The notes under the pieces: model-generated | What the model saw: the letters and a program-made list of their open reading frames with translations, nothing else | What the model was told of the DNA's origin: nothing | The model's database searches: none | NCBI RefSeq assembly: GCF_002078875.1 | Contig: NC_034412.1 | Span: 29,062,626 to 29,126,625 of the forward strand | From: Numida meleagris | Lineage: Eukaryota > Chordata > Aves > Galliformes > Numididae | Length of the DNA stretch: 64,000 nucleotides | Direction: 5' to 3' | Program-made: the position numbers and the translations under genes | In this document: piece by piece, positions 26,981-39,630 of the stretch | How the letters are laid out: each line of letters opens with the position of its first letter | Position numbering within the stretch: the stretch's first letter is position 1

Positions 26981-28163
26981 ATAGAATCATAGAATTAGCT
27001 AGGTTGGAAAAGATCTACAGGATCATCCAGTCCAACCATCCACCTACCACCAATAACCCCACTAAACCATGTCTCTCAACGCTTTATCTAAATGTTTCTT
27101 GAACACCTCCAGGGACGGTGACTCAACCACCTCCCTGGGCAGCCCATTCCAGCACCTGACCACTCTTTCAGAAAAGTAGCGTTTCCTAATGTCCAGCCTA
27201 AATCTTCCCTGGTGCAACTTGAGGCCATTCCCCCTCGTCCTGTCACTAGCTATGAAAGAAAAGAGGCTGACCCCCAACTCACTACAATCTCCCTTCAGGT
27301 AGTTACAGAGAGTGATAAGGTCTCTCCTGAGCCTCCTCTTCTCCAGACTGAACAATCCCAGCTCCCTCAGCCGCTCCTCATAAGGCCTGTGCTCCAGACC
27401 CCTCACCAGCTTCGTTGCCCTCCTCTGAACACGCTCCAGGGCCTCAATGTCTTTCTTGCAGTGAGGGGCTTGAAACTGGACACAGTACTTGAGGTGGGGC
27501 CTCACCAGGGCTGAGTACAGAGGGAGAATGACTTCCTACTCGTACTGGCAACACTATTTCTGATACAAGCCAGAATGCTATTGGCCCTCTTGGCCACCTG
27601 GGCACACTGATGGCTCGTGCTCAGCCAAGCATCAACCAATACCCCCAGGTCCGTTTCCTCTATGCAACCTTCCAGCCACACTGCCTCAAGCCTGTAGCGT
27701 TGCCTGGGGTTGTTGCGGCCAAAGTGCAGGACCCGGCACTTAGTCTTGTTGAACCTCATCCCGTTGGCTTCAGCCCAGAGATCCAGCCTGTCCAGATCTC
27801 TCTGTAGGGACTTGCTACCCCCAGGCAGATCGACACTTCCTGCCAGCTTGGTGTCGTCTGCAAACTTACTGAGGGTGCTCTCAATGCCCTCATCCAGGTC
27901 ATCAATAAGGATATTGAAGAGGACAGGCCCCAGCACCGACCCCTGTGGAACACCACTCGTGACCGGTCGCCAGCTGGATTTAACTCCATTCACCACCACT
28001 CTCTGGGCCCGGCCCTCCAGCCAGCTCCTTACCCAGCAAAGGGTGTACCTGTCCAAGCCACGGGCTGCCAGTTTCTCCAGAAGAATACTGTGGGAGACAG
28101 TGTCAAAGGCTTTGCTGAAGTCTAGGTAGACCACATCAACAGCCTTTCCCTCATCCACCAAAA
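26981..28163 (-). mobile_element. CR1 LINE, 1.2 kb, 5'-truncated, relatively young
   Basis: The minus strand carries the C-terminal two thirds of CR1 reverse transcriptase and the 3' UTR, ending in the diagnostic terminal repeat CATAGAATCATAGAATT at 26981 (read in reverse). The 5' end is truncated abruptly near 28163, as is usual for CR1 target-primed insertion. Two long frames (27502-28161 and 27062-27505) remain open with one frameshift between them, so this is among the least damaged CR1 copies here. It lies antisense to SPOCK3. Confidence 0.95.
27062..28161 (-). pseudogene. CR1 ORF2 reverse transcriptase fragment, one frameshift
   Basis: The upstream frame (219 codons, 28161-27502) holds reverse transcriptase blocks in order: [14 protein letters not shown] (block A), [14 protein letters not shown] (block B) and the catalytic FADDTKL. 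The downstream frame (147 codons, 27505-27062) continues with [40 protein letters not shown] and the family C-terminus [15 protein letters not shown]. Homology shifts frame around 27535-27545, consistent with one small indel. The N-terminal endonuclease is missing through 5' truncation, so it is non-functional despite an intact catalytic Asp pair. Confidence 0.93.
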
Positions 28164-29430
28164 TAATGGAACTGCTTATTCCTATGAATGAAGTTTTAGT
28201 TCATTCTGTTGAACAGTGTTTTTTTTCTGCAAGTAGTCCATTTAACGTGCATCTAAACTTTGATGAATTACAGAACATAGCCATTACTATTTCCTGCATC
28301 ACACATGTTCATTGTATTGTTATGAAAGTAACTTGTGTCAAAGCTATGATGTTTTAAAAAAGTAACTGTAGATACTATCAGCCTGATTTCATTTTCTTTC
28401 CTTTAAAAAAAAAATCAACAACAAAAAATGGTTTGACAAGGAAGACATTAGTCTTTCAAGGACAAAAAACTAGCTTTTTATGAAGAGGCTGTTGAATATA
28501 ATGTGATGCTGAAGAGAAAAGTTTTACAATTTTTTTTTCTCCATTTTTTTTTTTGTTGATTAGTAGTCCTGCACCAAGTGAAAGAAAAGTAAAATTTCCA
28601 ACCAGCTGTGATTTTTCTATTGGGCAGGCTTCTTCCAAAAGAAATAAATTAAAATGATTATGAAAGTTGTATATTAATTTACATCTTAGAAGCTGGCTGA
28701 AAAGAAAGAAAAAAGAAAAAATGTCAAATTATGTGCTAGCAACTATTAAGAAGCAATAGAAAATAAATTGAGACATAGTTTCTGTACAATTATATGTGGT
28801 ACCTTGTTCACATTGTCATTGCTATTCTTCCCTCTCATGAAGATATAGTAGAAAGAGAAGAAATACTAAGAACAGAAAAATTAGTAGCCCGCTGTGGAAA
28901 AAAAGTGGATTCTCATAAGAAGCAGCTTAACATTTTAAGACTCTCCATCTGGAGGAAGAAACAGTGAAGAGTGATCATTGGTCTGCTTTTTACCCTTCTA
29001 AAAGTGTGTATATCTGTCTGTTTAACTATCTGTTCTTTGGTCTGGCTGGAGATGGAGCCAGAAAAATATTATTTATACTGATGTGTTTTTGAAGTTTGTT
29101 ATTATAAAATAAAGACTATAACAATAATCATCCTTTGTAGAACATAATCAGTTTCCAGTGCAAAGCATGCACATTTTGCCCTTAGGACTACATTGCCAGA
29201 GAAAGTTTGACCAAAGGCCCACAACTGTCAGATATGACAGTAAGCTGAATTTACAAAATCCAGGTGGGATGGCAGAAAGAAACTCAGTCCATGGAGTGTT
29301 TTTCATTTAGCAGTCACTTCAGTGATACTAAATAAAATGTAACCTTTGTTGTGGCTGTAAAAATTCCACAATCAGTGGCTTATATTAAAAAATCATTATG
29401 TGATACGCATCTTAATTTGTATAATTATTT
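28164..29430 (+). other. SPOCK3 intron, no recognisable feature
   Basis: AT-rich unique sequence with several A- or T-rich runs (28405-28430, 28530-28556). No gene or transposon recognised. Confidence 0.65.
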
Positions 29431-29799
29431 AGGTTGGAGAAGACCCATAAGATCATCAAGTCCAAACATCATCTGCCACTACCAAGTCCACTACTGCAAC
29501 ATGTCTATAAATGCCACATCCACACATCTTTTAAATAACTCCAGGGATGGGGTCTTCACCTCTTCAGTGTGCAGCCTGTTTCAATGCCTAACATCTCTTT
29601 CTGTGATTAAATTCTTTCTGACATCTAATCTAAACCTCTCCTGTAGCAACTTCAGGCCATTTCCTTGTGTCCTATCACCTGTCATTAGAGTAAAGAGGCT
29701 GGCACTTTCTTCACTTCAATTTCTTTTCAGGTACTTGTAGAGAGCCTTGGGGTGTCCCTTTATTCTCCTCTGCTCCAAAGTTCTCTCAGCTTCTCCTGT
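29431..29799 (-). mobile_element. CR1 LINE 3' fragment
   Basis: Minus-strand CR1 3' end: AGGTTGGAGAAGACCCATAAGATCATCAAGTCC at the 3' side corresponds to the shared CR1 3' UTR, followed by the sequence coding the reverse transcriptase C-terminus (around 29540-29740) with several substitutions. The terminal repeat itself is lost and the 5' side stops near 29799. It is too short and worn to code. Confidence 0.85.
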
Positions 29800-32214
29800 T
29801 TTTTGCTTTCTAGTACATATGTAGTTATTATATACAGACATAGATATTTAAAAGTAGTTTTGTTCCTTTTGCTTTGAGTAGGTTGCGCTGTATGTCACCG
29901 TAACTTTTCCTTTCCTTCTCAAATGATCTTAGAGGATTTTGCAGAAATAATGTCTTTAATATTTCTGGTATCTTGATTTGTGTCTGTTTGGTATGTAGGA
30001 GAGTTAATACTGTTCCATCATACTGGAGATGAATTGGAAATTTTGGAGCCTATTGGGTGATATATTTTTGTCCTCGTTTCTTACTATTTACTTTCTGAAT
30101 TATTACTCTTGCGTTATTCTGATCCTTCTCTGCTAAAACTGCAGTAAAGAAGTTCTGAATCAGGCCAGTGGAATTCTAAGCATGCATTTTATGCTTGTTT
30201 GTCACCATAACTAAGGTTATATTACATTGTAGGTAGATTCATGGTAAAAGCATGAGGATTTGATTCATAATCCTGGTAGGCAACTAGTTTATTGCAAAAC
30301 TTAAGTGACGGAGAAAGAAATACTGCACATTATTTCTAGAGGTTAGTTTTATGGTAGATCAGAATTTACTAAGAAATGCCATCAACATTGCTTCTGCTGC
30401 ATTGAGCCATAATTTTCTACAAGGATAGCAGGTTTTACTACTGAAGTCCTGTTTTGCATGTTCTTTCTAATTGATAGCTGTGAAAACTGTGCTATTTGTA
30501 AGATAAATCGGAATCAAATATTAATGTCAACATTTCTAGGAAAGATCATACAAAGAGGACTGATTCTTTTTCCGTGTATATAATGTAGCTCTTTTAGACT
30601 CAAAGCAGAGTTAAACAAATATAATGAGTTATCCATAATACTTTTTTCTCTGAAACCTTTAGTATCTCTATTTGTAATAAACTGTGAGGCTGTAGCTGGT
30701 TTCTGCTTGAGCAGTTTTCTCAGTTCTAAGCTTTCCTTGGGCAGGGATTCTAGATTTGTACTGGCAGTCAAACATCTGATATCTTATTGAATTTGATGTG
30801 CCATTTCTAAAAAAAAGTTTTTTAGAAAAATGCTTTATTTCAGTAGTGAAAGCATTATAGGCTGAAGAGCAGAGAAAGTGTGTTTTCAGTGATACAAGTA
30901 TAACCTAACTCTAAATTTCTTTTAATAAAACAAATTTTGCTACTCAGCATTTCCTAAAGAATTTAGTTCTAGGTACAGATGATCTGTGGTAAACAGTATT
31001 TATCCTACTTCTTGTAGTAAAAGATGAGTCATTTTTTGTGTTAAAATTCAGAATGATATGAAAAATGTAACTAAACTTATGCTGAATGTGTGAAAAGCAA
31101 CTTGGTATAATTAGTTGTGCTTTCCAAGTCTCTTTTCCTGCATATATTGAGTGCAACCATTTATATTAATTTTTTTCCTAATCTGAGTAAAGAAACTAAT
31201 GGTGAAGTCTAGTCAGAAGGTCAGGAAAATCTTCAGAAAACCTTTCATTGGCTTTAGCATAATGCTCTAGAGGTACTTACAATAATAGATGTGAGATTAA
31301 TGTAGAGATTGGTTTATAGGTACTAAAAAAAGTACATTTAATTTGGTCTTATTTCCCTTTAGCTCAGCTTAGACTTTAAAATAAGCTTCAGTAAAATACT
31401 ACAGAAAATCTCAGAACAGAAAAGACAAAACTGCTTGGAGAGGAAGAGTAGACAGTCAGTGCAGAGCACTTATAACAGGGCTTAAATCAGAAGCTAACGA
31501 AGTGAAAGGAAGACTAAAAAGTTTGAAGTTCACAAATTGCCTTCTATTTGGAAAGATACCAAAATACATTGCACTGTAGGCTGTACAACTGAAATTGATC
31601 CCATTCTCAGGCAGAATATGGCAGATTTTGGTGCTCAGTAATGTAATTCTATTTTAAGGCAAATTGAAAGTACTCACTGTATTTGAAACACAGGGGAATC
31701 TCAAGAATACAGAATGTAATATTCTAATTGGATGTCAAAAAAGCTAATTTTCCATTTTTATAGGGAAAAAGTTATGTCAGTTGTAATTATAGCTACCAAG
31801 AATTTAGTCAGAGTAAAACAGTCAGGCCTTTGGTATTAAGTCCCATAGAAGAAAAAAGGCTTCTAGTAGCACAGTCCTTTCTTATACAGTGTTTCTACAC
31901 AAGTTCAACACTGACTTTGTGTGTCATGTACTGAAGCATCAGCAGTTTCCTGCAGCAACTGGCATTACCCTTTGTCAGTCATCCTGGCAAGGACCAAATC
32001 TCCCCAGTTTGAGATTAAAGGCAATAATAACCTGCCATAGGACCTGAGGAACTGAGATAACAGAATGCTCTTGTGGAGTGGAAAGGAGATGATGTTAGGG
32101 TGCAATAAGGTTGTCAAAGTAGGACAACGTAAGTTATTTAACTGTTAGATATCCATTTATATTGTCTGTTGTTTATAGAAATAGTTCTAAGGTGTTACCA
32201 GAAATTTTATATTC
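29800..32214 (+). other. SPOCK3 intron, no recognisable feature
   Basis: AT-rich sequence with only short, motif-less open frames. I see no transposon or RNA gene. Confidence 0.65.
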
Positions 32215-32959
32215 GTAGAATCATAGAATCCTTAGAGTTGGAAGGGACTTCTGACAGCCATCTAGTCCAGCTCTCCTGCCCCAGCTCACTCAGCCTGTCC
32301 TCATAGGAGAGCTGTTCCATTCTGTAGATCATTTTTGAGGCCCTTCTCTGGATGCGCTCCAACAGGTCTATCAGGTCTACGTCCGTCGTGTTCTGAGGAC
32401 TCCACATCTGGACATGGTACTCCACGTGAGGCCTCACCAGTGCAGAGTAGAAGGTCATGATCACCTCCCTCAACCTGCTGGCCCACTGCTCAAGCCTGTC
32501 TAGGCCCCTCTGGATGGCATCCTGTCCCCCTGGTGTGTCGACTGCACCCCAAAGCTTGGTCTCATCTGCAAACTTGCTGAGCATGCAGTCGACCCCACTG
32601 TTGATGTCACTGATGAAGATATGAAAGAGTATTGGCCCCAGCACTGACCCCTGGGGGACATCGCTTGTCACTGATCTCCGTCCAGATACTAAGCCACTGA
32701 CCACCACTCTCTGGACTTGATCCTGCAGCCATTTCTTCATCCATTGAACAGTCCACCCATCAAATCCGTATCTTTCCAATTTGGAGAGAAGGATATTGTG
32801 GGGTACCATGTCAAAGGCCTTAGTGAAGTCAAGATAGATGACATCAGTGGCACTTCCTTTATCCATTGATGCAGTGACACCATCATAGAAGTCCACTAGG
32901 TTGGTTAATTGGTTGTTACTGGTAAGAACCAAGCTTATTGATAAACCTAGCTTCTCCAT
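32207..32959 (-). pseudogene. CR1 reverse transcriptase remnant, 250-codon chimeric frame
   Basis: A continuous 250-codon minus-strand frame contains [16 protein letters not shown] (block A), [14 protein letters not shown] (block B), FADETKLWG (catalytic block, second Asp changed to Glu) and [20 protein letters not shown] (C-terminal region). The frame stays open because the internal deletion near 32480 is in frame. Missing segments and the altered catalytic residue make activity very unlikely. Confidence 0.9.
32215..32945 (-). mobile_element. CR1 LINE, 0.7 kb, with internal deletion
   Basis: The element reads on the minus strand from a truncated 5' end (about 32910-32945) to a CR1 3' end TAGAATCATAGAATCC at 32215. 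Two deletions are visible: one joins ...LDRLEQWA directly to SRLREV at about 32478-32486, losing the usual segment between catalytic centre and thumb. The other removes most of the C-terminus before the 3' UTR. It is antisense to SPOCK3. Confidence 0.92.
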
Positions 32960-34575
32960 TTCATGTGAATTAAACTAATCCTTCAACAGAACCAATGAAT
33001 GGGAGTTACATATTTGAAAATTCAACATGTCTCCTCGAAATCAATTAAAATACTACTGCTGATGTCCTCAAGTTGTAAAGAAACTCTGAAGGCTGTAGAA
33101 TTAGATCAGTGATTTTTCTAGTTTTACTTGATAATTGTTTTGATATAGTAACAGTAAGCAGATTTTTTTATTGATTAGCCCATAGAACTCACTGGATCCC
33201 CCACTCTCTGGCCCTCATTTTCCTACCTCTTTATTTGTAGGAGAGAGAGTTGCATGTTTCTCTTTTTCAGCTCCACCTGAATTAGCATACTTTCTATTAT
33301 GAGATGTGTGTCTAGTCTTCTGCTCCTGTATAGGACTTATGCAATTAACTGTGAACATTTACACTTTAAGGAAATCAGATTTTTGGAAAAGGATCTGCAA
33401 CAAAGGAGAGATAATAATTTAGGCAATACTGATTATTTGGTGTAAAACCCAAAATTCTTTGGGTGTTAAAAGCTGAAAGTAGAAACTAGTGCATTTTATT
33501 GGAATAAAATTTGCTAATGATGGTGCTGTGCTAGACTGACTCGCAGGCACCTTGTTTTAGATAGCCACCAAAAGAGCTTATTTTTTACAGAAAAGAAATA
33601 CCAAGAAAGTGAAGAGTAGGGAGAAAGAAAGGAAAATACTAACCAACTGAGGAACGGGGCAGTATGTCAAAAGACTGAAATAGGCAAACTGTGTCTTTTA
33701 AATTAAAACAAAACAAAACAAAACAAAAAAACACTTAAAATGTCAAGGAAAATTCATTTGATGAATAGTAAGTTATGACAGAGATTAGATGATTAGTACA
33801 GTAAATTCTGAAAATATGATATTGTCCATTTAGTGGTAAGATGCTGCTGAGGCGGTGTTACTAGACAACAGACTTCTTGTCTTTCAAAAGATTCGATGTC
33901 AGTCTCAAGTTTACGGTAATTTTTCCATTATCGGTATTGTCCTCACAAAGGGAAGGAGATTTTCTTTGCTCACGCCCAGTGAGGTTTCTCACTGCAGAAC
34001 TTCGTCCTGTTACATGTTCAGGATGTCTGAAATTGGCGAGTATCCATTTCAACCTTCAGGGAACCATTTAGAAATAGGCTCTTTCTTGCTCCTAGTCTTG
34101 TTGTTTTACAAGGGATGCATTGTGAAGCATCTTACAGTACAAACAGTCAAAGCTGATTAGAGTTTCCCTTACAAAGCAGGAACTTCATACCAAACTGCAT
34201 ATGAAGATGTCATATATTAGTTCAGAACAATCAGTCACTAATGATCTACAAGAAATTGGTCAGTTAGTTTCAGTTAGAGTTAAATTGCATGTAAGAACAA
34301 TTTCTTCAAGAAATTTAACACTTGGTGACATGTTTGTGCATTATGAATCTAATGAAAGAATAATACAAATATTTCAAGCTTTATTTTGTGCTTAAAATTT
34401 GGATTTCTCTGCTGAGCTGCCTTTGAACACATTCAATTCTTTTTTTCTTCAGGCTTCATCAGAGAAAGTTAGTACTTTAGGAGTTGACAGATAATTTTTT
34501 TTAGATATAATATTTAATTTTAGAGAGAGCTGCATGCTATTGTGTTGTTAGAGTTTGGGTAATATGGTTAGGATG
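32946..34575 (+). other. SPOCK3 intron with a CpG-bearing patch
   Basis: Mostly AT-rich unique sequence. A (CAAAA)n repeat lies at 33704-33733. Between about 33850 and 34060 several CpGs and overlapping open frames occur on both strands, but no protein family is recognised and no clear exon borders are seen. Confidence 0.55.
33704..33733. repeat. (CAAAA)n microsatellite
   Basis: Five to six AAAAC units end in a short A run. Confidence 0.85.
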
Positions 34576-34642
34576 CAGTTGGACTTGATGATCTTGAAGG
34601 TCTTTTTCAACCTGAGCAATTCTATTGTTCTATGATTCTATG
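34576..34642 (+). mobile_element. CR1 LINE 3'-end fragment
   Basis: AGTTGGACTTGATGATCTT, then AAGGTCTTTTTCAACC and the terminal TCTATTGTTCTATGATTCTATG are the last 67 nt of a CR1 on the plus strand. It is one of only three CR1 pieces in the same orientation as SPOCK3, and all of its coding part is gone. Confidence 0.92.
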
Positions 34643-36674
34643 CTGAATTGCTCTTTTTCTGAATAGCTGCTGTTACTAGCAATGAAAGTGAGGCCATTGT
34701 CTTAGCTGTTAACAAAAATGGACGTTTGCTTTTATTTTCTGTAGAAACACTCGAAGACAGCCATTTTGGAGAAAATTCTTCATTACTTTCCCTGAAGAAG
34801 GCTATTCATGTGCAGCAGCATTGACAATATTTGGTAATGAAAGATGTTAGTTAAAAGGATACAGTACCAAAGTGTGTTTTTGAATAATCACCTCTGCTCA
34901 ACAGAGAGATGAAGAATGAAGTTAAGGGTAGGAACTGTATTATGTGTAAGAAAAAGAGACAACTGAACAAGCAGGGAAAAGAAAATGGAAATAGGATGTG
35001 TATAAATAAACAGAGGAAGGGAGGGGCCAGAAAGGATATCTGGCTGACGTACAGAAGTAGCTTTAGGGCTATTCCAAGGAAAGCAGCTAGAATTTGGGCT
35101 AGATTAGCTGCTATGGAAATGAAAGGGTAGGAGGGGAATCTGCATGCATCACGTAACAAAGATTGTAGGCTAGACCTGGAAATATTAATAGAGAAAAGAG
35201 AAAGGTGGACCTGATATCTTTTCTGATATTACTAAATCTACTCCTAGCATCTGAAAGATCAAGTAAGGCCACTGTATCTCAGCTGTTTTATGGTTTCTGC
35301 TGATGTGTGTTATGTGAAGTGTGTTTCTACTTCTTTATGTTTCACTGTGACATCCAGATTTTCTTAGTAAGTAACTTTATGAAAGCTAATTGATGAATTT
35401 TTTTTTTAGAAATCTTAGAAGTTTAGGATATAATGTGTCACAGGCAATATCTACTTGATGTGAGGTTGTTTTTTTTTAGTGTTTTCTGTCGTATCTAAAT
35501 TAAAAAAAAAAAAGCTACAAGTGATTAGAATAGCCAGACAACCTTAATTTTGCTCAATGGTGTCATGGTGTATTAGAGACGAAAACATCTAGAGTTGCTT
35601 TCAGATTAATTTTCTTTTACTTGGGATATCATTTGTCTTTCATCAACCTTTGATCTCTTTGGTTTCATGTGGGTTTGGTTTAAACTTCTTGTCTTGTTTA
35701 TAGATGTGGTATCACCACAATGCATTTTGTCTGAAACTACTGAGATTTTATTTAATTTCATTTTAGAATAGTTATTCTCAAGGTAAAAAGTAATTAGAAT
35801 ATACAGTGTTGTCAATGCTACTTATTTAATATCTGCAGAATAGGATAAAGGAAAGCCACAAGACAAGTATTTCTTAAGGGATGAGCAAAAGCAATTAAAT
35901 GAAGGTCATGCTAGAACTAGTGTTTGAGAAACTGGAAAGCCAGACAGCTTCTTGAGATGGAAAAAAATGTGTCATAATACTATATTAATTTGCTAGCTAA
36001 TACAGACCTTTTATTGGGAAAAAAACCGATTAGGCGAAGTTTATAGTAGGGCAAGTAATGGGTGGTATTATGAATTTTGGATTTCATTTTCACTTTAAAT
36101 ATAAGTTGAAACAACAAACCCAAACCTTACTGATATTTTTTGAAAGAGTGGCACATTCTTGAGGCTGTACCTGTGAAGTGCATTTCCTGTGGAGATTAAC
36201 TAAAGCCTACATTCCTTGTTTGGCACAGGGGACATAATTAAGCCTCCAAATATTTTTCTAAGAAATGAACCCTGGCTGAATTTTCTTTAAACAAACAGAC
36301 AGATACAGGTGTGAAATTCCTTTTTCATCCGCAGAGTAACTATTTCTTTTCCATGAAGCAGTTGATCTCCAAACTTAACTATCCAAACAATGGAACCCAA
36401 TTCTAGTGGTGACATGCAAGGCTAGAATACTACCGTAGAGTGTGTACTGGTCAAATTCAGTTTTCTTAAACCACATGGTACATCATTTTTATTGTACTGA
36501 GTAGGATGCAACTCATGTACATCTTATGATGATATCTATTATGTTCTCCAATTTGCTAAATTTGTTGTTCTCTAATGTTGGCAAGAAGTGTGAGAAAGCT
36601 GTCTTTGTATCCCAGAAATCAAAAGGGATGACTGACTTATTTAAAACATAGCTCTTGTCTTCTTACCAGCATCA
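34643..36674 (+). other. SPOCK3 intron, no recognisable feature
   Basis: Unique AT-rich sequence. Open frames around 34851-35159 on both strands overlap an A/G-rich stretch and show no motif. Confidence 0.6.
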
Positions 36675-36830
36675 AGTGAAGCACTGGAACAGGTTGCCTA
36701 GAGAGGTGGTGGATACCCCGTACCTGGAAATTCTTGAGGTCAGGCTGGATGGTGCTCTGAGCACCCTGATGTAGCTGTAGGTGTCCCTGTTCACTGCAGG
36801 GGAGTTGGACTAAATGACCTTTAAATCTAC
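36675..36830 (+). mobile_element. CR1 LINE 3' fragment
   Basis: Plus-strand sequence codes the end of the CR1 reverse transcriptase (GTGAAGCACTGGAACAGGTTGCC, then the PREVV-like and EVF-like parts in worn form) and continues into the 3' UTR (GGGGAGTTGGACTAAATGACC). The terminal repeat is missing. Confidence 0.9.
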
Positions 36831-36924
36831 TGATGAAACTGTTTTTAGAAATGAAAACTACTATAATACCTGAACAAGCATGGTATTTATTTTGTATGTA
36901 TAGAGACAATTTAACATGTATTAT

Positions 36925-36986
36925 GTATATTTATAAAAATGTATATTTTTATTATTAATATAAATATATATATTTAAAAATAAATA
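36925..36986. repeat. AT-rich low-complexity tract
   Basis: TATATTTATAAAAATGTATA-type sequence, nearly pure A/T over about 60 nt. Confidence 0.8.
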
Positions 36987-37959
36987 AAGCAACAGATTAT
37001 AAGAAATACAGTACTTGAGACTAGTTATATCATCCTTGCAAACAAGTTTGATTGTGTTAGGATCCTGCCTATAATATACTGAAATGCAGTGATGTTTACT
37101 CTTAAACTTCACAATGTTTATGTTCTAATTCAGATAAAATTATTATTTTATATCTAATAATTGAAGGTTAACTTAATACAGTAGAAATAAATTCTGGGAA
37201 AGTAAGCAAAGTGCAGTTCTGGACAGCAGGAGAAAAAAAATGTCACACAAGTGATCAACACACTCAAGAAATAGAAGAGTAACTGCATCAAAATCAGGTA
37301 GTCCACCAAGTGATAACATCAAAATTGAAGGGAAACTGAATGACAGCTAACTCCTGACAGCTTTTCAAACACCTGTACTCACACTTCAAACTGAGAAATA
37401 CACAACTTGTCTATGTTTCTACCAGAGATTAAAAATCCATTTGGTCTTGAGGTTGTGAAGACTGCCACCAGGCTTGTGAAAGTCTAATTCCCCCATTCTC
37501 TCCAAAATACAGTCAACATTTGCCTCTTAATGCTTGATGCTGCAAGAGCAGTCCTTTAGTCAGTTAGGCCCCAGTCACCAGCTTGGATGCTCCTTGCTAA
37601 CTTAGTGCTAAAAATTGCAAAGCCTCTGAAGAAAACTTAACCTCCCCCTCCACCCTCACTTATGCTGAACAAACTTCTCTTTCTGAGCTCCAGATTTCAT
37701 ACTGATAACTGAAGTGCTATTAAAAATAGGAAGCACATGACTTTTTGTGTAAGATTTTTATTTATAACTGAAAATGATTTTTTTTTCCTTGCCACACTAG
37801 TCCAATCCTGCAGAGAAGGTTCTCCCATTATCAAGATTCAATGTTTTTCCATGCTTCCATAATATGTGGTAGAAACAGTGAACTGTGATAATAATCTACT
37901 CCTTCACAGGAGGTCTTCTACAAAAAGCAAGTTATAATAAATCAGGAATATTCATTGTA

Positions 37960-37985
37960 TACACTAAATGTATACATTTAGTGTA
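37960..37985. repeat. Perfect 26-bp palindrome
   Basis: TACACTAAATGTA (37960-37972) is followed without spacer by its exact reverse complement (37973-37985). The flanking bases (A on the left, G on the right) do not continue the symmetry. Confidence 0.92.
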
Positions 37986-39630
37986 GGAATCTGGAATCAT
38001 GCATGTACTACCTCATTTTTCCCCTTTCTTCGACATACTTGACACTACAAAAGCTTGGTAAGACCTTTTCTTGGCTTTTCTTATAGACATTGGGATATGC
38101 AAAACTTTAATCAACATTTAATCCCTGCACGGTTTTCTATTATGATATCAGTGCTGGTTAGGAGTTGGATCTTTTTAAACTTTGGTGTAACTGTATGTGC
38201 TGCTATTTCAGTTGTACAATTAAATAGGGCTTACATTAAGGTAGCATGTTATCTGCAGTTAGTGATATCAATAAAAAGATTTGTAATGCAAATATACTAA
38301 ATATATATGTGTATTTATAGTCTTCAGTATCATTCCGTTCTTGTATTTTGAAGTGCTCATATTATTTTCTACTTGTCCTTCTGGGAGCCCTGGTGCAATC
38401 TCTTGGGTTTTTTTCAACAGTCTTCAAGTTGTGTTTTTCTAATAATTGAACTAATGCTAATTAACACATCTTACTTGTGCAGCTAAGTTCTGGGGTGACT
38501 GGTTACTTCACTCTACAGAAGTGGTGATCTATTAGAAGATATATTTTTATAGTGATGTATAGATACTTCAAGATATTAAAGATTTAACGTTCTGGTAACT
38601 ACTTACTAATTTTTTTTAAAGTTATGGCAATATCATTGGTAGGCTATCAAAATTGCTTAACAAAAATGGGAAATTGTTAACTGTTTCATTTTTCATGGAC
38701 TTATAAGTGATTGCAATCTCTTTCACTATTAAGTTGCTTATATGATGCATTTTTACTTTGTCATAGCATTTAAGATTTCTTAATTTTTCAGGTGTATCTA
38801 AATAACGATAATCGATTTCCTTCAGTGTGGAACACTGTACTACCATAGTCTTGAAGTCATCTGTGATACATCTGAACCAGGACGTAGAAGATGTAGAGTG
38901 AGCTGGCTCTAGCTTCTACTCACAGCACTGACTGCTTCAAATATTGTAAAGGCGGTCTATTGAGCTGATTTTCACAGGAGTGTAGGGGATTATTTGCAGA
39001 GGGAAGGAAGCAAAATAGTAGGTTTTTTTTTTCCTTCTTTTGCTGCCTGATTGTATTTACTACTTTGCAGTAAAAGCAAACAAATTTTAATCCAGGAGCT
39101 TTATGCTAGTATTCCAGGTGTTAAGGTCAGTTCCTAACTACATTACAGTATTGTGTACCTTGGAGGCAACCCTTCCTTCTCACTGAGAGCTCAAAAGATC
39201 TCAGGGTTTGAGCCAGTGGACTTAATAATACAAATGGATGGAGGGAGATCTTAATGCTGACTGCAATTATTGACATAGATACAGCTTTTAGCCCATTTTT
39301 CAACCTGCTTAGGGTATTCTTCTTCTGTATCCTCTGGGAACAGGAGCTGTTACTTAATGAGTATGATTGTTGCTCACCATGTTAAACCTTATTTTATGGC
39401 TCACTACAAGGGATGTATTTCTCCCTGTTCTGGCCTTTTTCTGGTAATACCATTCTGCTACTGTGAGAGAAAAAATACTTTTCAGCCCAGAAGAAAACAG
39501 TTATTCATCAGCCATTCAAAATTTGCTCTCATGCTACTGAAATGCATGTACTTCATACGAGTGGCTCTGATTTGGGAAAATAAATGTGTATATCTCAATT
39601 CTTCAGCTTCATACTGAGAGTAGTACATCT

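Larger units (their letters stand above)
36831..39630 (+). other. SPOCK3 intron with AT-rich tract and palindrome
   Basis: Unique sequence holding an AT-rich tract (36925-36986) and a perfect 26-bp palindrome (37960-37985). No gene or further transposon recognised. Confidence 0.6.

Noticed and set aside
27212..28129. Plus-strand frames opposite the CR1 at 26981-28163
   Set aside because: They are antisense shadows of the CR1 reverse transcriptase frame.
34201..34395. 64-codon plus-strand frame after the CpG patch
   Set aside because: Intron-like composition, no motif, no exon borders.
34909..35130. Lys/Arg-rich 73-codon frame
   Set aside because: The basic bias comes from an A/G-rich DNA stretch; no family recognised.
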